Positions 42,433 to 43,956 of a stretch of 43,956 nt of DNA are shown in pieces. The translations under genes and the position numbers were made by a program. The stretch covers positions 1 to 43,956 of the forward strand of contig NZ_SPVF01000226.1 of assembly GCF_004614185.1 (NCBI RefSeq), in the 5' to 3' direction. The notes below the pieces were generated by a model. It searched no databases. It saw only the letters and a program-made list of their open reading frames with translations, and was not told the DNA's origin. This stretch comes from Zemynaea arenosa (GTDB lineage: Bacteria > Pseudomonadota > Gammaproteobacteria > Burkholderiales > Burkholderiaceae_D). The first letter of the stretch is position 1. Each line of letters opens with the position of its first letter.

Positions 42433-42487
42433 AGACAGCCGGGCCACCGCCCGGCCCAGCGCCCACCCTGTTCGCGAAGGAGCTTCC

Positions 42488-43216
42488 GTGCGTTGTCGAT
42501 TCGTGGTTCTGCTGGCCGCCGTGCTGCTGGCCGGCGATCTGGCCCTGTCCCCGGCGGCCGCTCAGGCCCCCGCTCCGCAGCCTGGACCGTACGCGCGCAT
42601 GCTCGTGGTCCAGCCAAATCCCGGCCAGGACCGCAGCTTTGACGAGGGCTACCAACGCCACATGGAGTGGCACCAGGCGGCGCGTAACCCGTGGACCTGG
42701 TATGGCTGGTATTTCGTGCTGGGCGAACGGATGGGCAAGTTCGCGGCGGGGAGCTTCTTCCATGCGGCGACCGATTTCGACCATGTGCTGCGGCCGGGGG
42801 AGGCCGGTCTGGACATGCTGCGCAATGTCAGGCCCTACGCCCACTTCGAGAACCAGGCGGTGCTCGAACGCCTGGCCGGTCTGAGTGCCGGCGCGCCTTT
42901 GCCCGACAGCGCGCCGTTCCTGGCGATGCATACCTGGTACGTCGCGCCCGGCCAGGCGCAGGCCTTCGAACAGATGCTGCGTGCGCACGTGCGCAGCCGC
43001 CCGGCGGATGAGCGGTTCAGCTGGTACCGGCTGGCGCTCGGGGGCGAGGCTCCGGCATATCTCCTGCTGCGCGCCGCCCCGAGCTTCGGCGGCGCGGCCC
43101 AGCTGCCCGACTGGTGGGGGCCGCCGCAGCCGGGAGACGTCCCCGGCGTGGTGCTGCGCGTGCGGTCGGAGCTGCTGCAGTTCATGCCGCACCTGAGCCA
43201 CCAGCCAGGCGGGTGA
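42488..43216 (+). CDS. Exported protein with two alpha/beta-barrel-like halves (paralogue 2)
   Basis: It starts with GTG at 42488, five bases after AAGGAG. The 242-residue protein is exactly as long as its upstream neighbour and matches it through most of the length: signal peptide ending AAAQAP, then GPYARMLVVQPNPGQ, WTWYGWYFVLGERMGKF, APFLAMHTWYVAPGQAQAFEQ, FSWYRLALGGEAPAYLLLRAAPSFGGAAQ. Only 55 bases separate the genes and no promoter is seen between them, so they form a tandem-duplicated operon. Trp/Tyr-rich motifs are conserved in both, suggesting a shared ligand. The AraC-type regulator follows 64 bases on. Confidence 0.72.
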   Translation: MRCRFVVLLAAVLLAGDLALSPAAAQAPAPQPGPYARMLVVQPNPGQDRSFDEGYQRHMEWHQAARNPWTWYGWYFVLGERMGKFAAGSFFHAATDFDHVLRPGEAGLDMLRNVRPYAHFENQAVLERLAGLSAGAPLPDSAPFLAMHTWYVAPGQAQAFEQMLRAHVRSRPADERFSWYRLALGGEAPAYLLLRAAPSFGGAAQLPDWWGPPQPGDVPGVVLRVRSELLQFMPHLSHQPGG

Positions 43217-43280
43217 CCTGGCGGCTGCCGTGCGACCGCCTGCATCCGGAGCCGCGCCTGCCCTGGCCGCGCAGCGTGAC

Positions 43281-43956
43281 ATGAGCCCATCCTTGCAGAT
43301 GCGTGCCGTGGGACCGGAGGCCGACCTGGTGGCCGGCCACTCGGCACGCGCCTTTGCGCCGCACAGCCATGAGCAATATGGCTTCGGTCTGGTGCTGGCG
43401 GGGGGCCAGCGTTCGCGCAGCCGCAGTGGCATCGTGGAGGCGCGGCGCGGAGACCTGATCAACGTCCTGCCCGGCGAGATCCATGACGGTGCCCCGCTCG
43501 ATGCCAGCGGCCGCGCGTGGACCATGCTGTATCTCGATGCACCCTTGATGGAGCGGCTGTTGCTCGATGTGAGCGGCGCGCGCCAGCGCGCGGCCAGCTT
43601 CGCCGGGCCGGTGCTGTCGGACCCCGCCGCCGTGCGTCAGCTGCAGCGGGTGCTCGCTTGCGCCGCCCACCCGCACATGCCGCCCGCCGCGTTCGAGGAG
43701 GCCTTGCTGCCCCTGCTCGCCTGCCTAGTGCGGGACGTGGACCGTGTACCGCCCTGCAGCGACGCAGTGCGGCGGGTGCGGGCCCGCCTGGACGAGGCGC
43801 CCGAGCTGCCCCATTCGCTGGACGCGCTCGCGGCCGAGGGCCAGATCGGCAAATTCCACCTGATCCGCAGCTTCGCCGCCGTCACCGGCCTGACGCCGCA
43901 CGCCTACCTGGTGCAGGCCCGCCTCGGCCTCGCGCGGCGCCTGAGCGACGCGGGCC
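43281..43956 (+). CDS. AraC family transcriptional regulator (3' end outside window)
   Basis: The frame opens with ATG at 43281 and stays open for 225 codons to the window end. The N-terminal half is an AraC-type cupin: RAFAPHSHEQYGFGLVLAGGQRSRS, ARRGDLINVLPGEIHDGAP, WTMLYLD. The C-terminal half begins a double helix-turn-helix: HSLDALAAEGQIGKFHLIRSFAAVTGLTPHAYLVQARLGLARRLSDAG, which covers the first helix-turn-helix and part of the linker to the second. The His residues in the cupin suggest a small-molecule or metal ligand. It may control neighbouring genes beyond the window. Confidence 0.87.
   Translation, partial: MSPSLQMRAVGPEADLVAGHSARAFAPHSHEQYGFGLVLAGGQRSRSRSGIVEARRGDLINVLPGEIHDGAPLDASGRAWTMLYLDAPLMERLLLDVSGARQRAASFAGPVLSDPAAVRQLQRVLACAAHPHMPPAAFEEALLPLLACLVRDVDRVPPCSDAVRRVRARLDEAPELPHSLDALAAEGQIGKFHLIRSFAAVTGLTPHAYLVQARLGLARRLSDAG

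Noticed and set aside
41038-42447. Upstream extension of the small membrane-protein frame to 632 codons
   Set aside because: The extension is antisense to the SRPBCC frame's neighbours and an exported protein gene; the real start is the ATG overlapping the SRPBCC stop at 41037.

Overview
The window reads as a high-GC chromosome segment of a betaproteobacterium, most likely Burkholderiales/Oxalobacteraceae (Massilia-like). This is inferred from gene content and style: a DUF4404 protein, a PEP-CTERM protein, GTP-dependent PEP carboxykinase, YgiQ, RdgC next to a LexA-controlled dinB, and many GGDEF/EAL and TonB-dependent proteins. Nothing looks like a prophage, integrative element, insertion sequence or CRISPR array. 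Most of the segment is ordinary chromosome with accessory pockets.

Layout. 1-2040: tail of a secreted protein overlapping an Rnk-type regulator, then two small exported proteins, one AT-richer than its surroundings. 2069-5789: a TMEM175-type channel coupled to a DUF1176 protein, a class C beta-lactamase-like serine hydrolase and a membrane protein. 5898-12446: M3 oligopeptidase, small conserved proteins, a MerR regulator, and the radical SAM protein YgiQ. 12490-14185: a REP-like repeat cluster and an RCC1-propeller lipoprotein. 14276-20092: a c-di-GMP block (periplasmic-binding-PAS-GGDEF-EAL sensor and a membrane diguanylate cyclase) around a cyclic-nucleotide-binding protein translationally coupled to an AI-2E family transporter. 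20180-24908: PEP-CTERM protein, tRNA-Asp and tRNA-Val, glycerate kinase and a TonB-dependent receptor. 24979-31733: SOS-type dinB, rdgC, a one-domain asparaginase, a 2-hydroxyacid dehydrogenase and pckG behind a long leader. 31891-33766: a TetR regulator with two matching operators, the second in front of a 36-residue microprotein and a kappa-GST/HCCA-isomerase-like protein.

The most interesting part is 33.8-43.2 kb. It encodes a QseB/QseC-type (PmrA/PmrB-type) two-component system at 38494-40637. Five promoters around it carry repeats close to CTTAAG spaced by exactly 11 bp, and four of them end exactly 10 bp before a recognisable -10 hexamer (the fifth has a weak -10 at the same distance). 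They precede an acetyltransferase, a TonB-dependent receptor plus lipoprotein alpha/beta hydrolase, an apparently non-coding leader, the two-component operon itself, and a divergent unit made of an SRPBCC protein plus membrane protein on one side and two tandem paralogous exported proteins on the other. I read this as a compact, apparently undescribed envelope regulon encoded beside its own regulator. An AraC-family regulator follows and is cut by the window end.

All functions come from reading motifs by eye; no database search was run. Start codons are chosen by ribosome-binding sites, signal peptides and promoter position, and doubtful ones are flagged.
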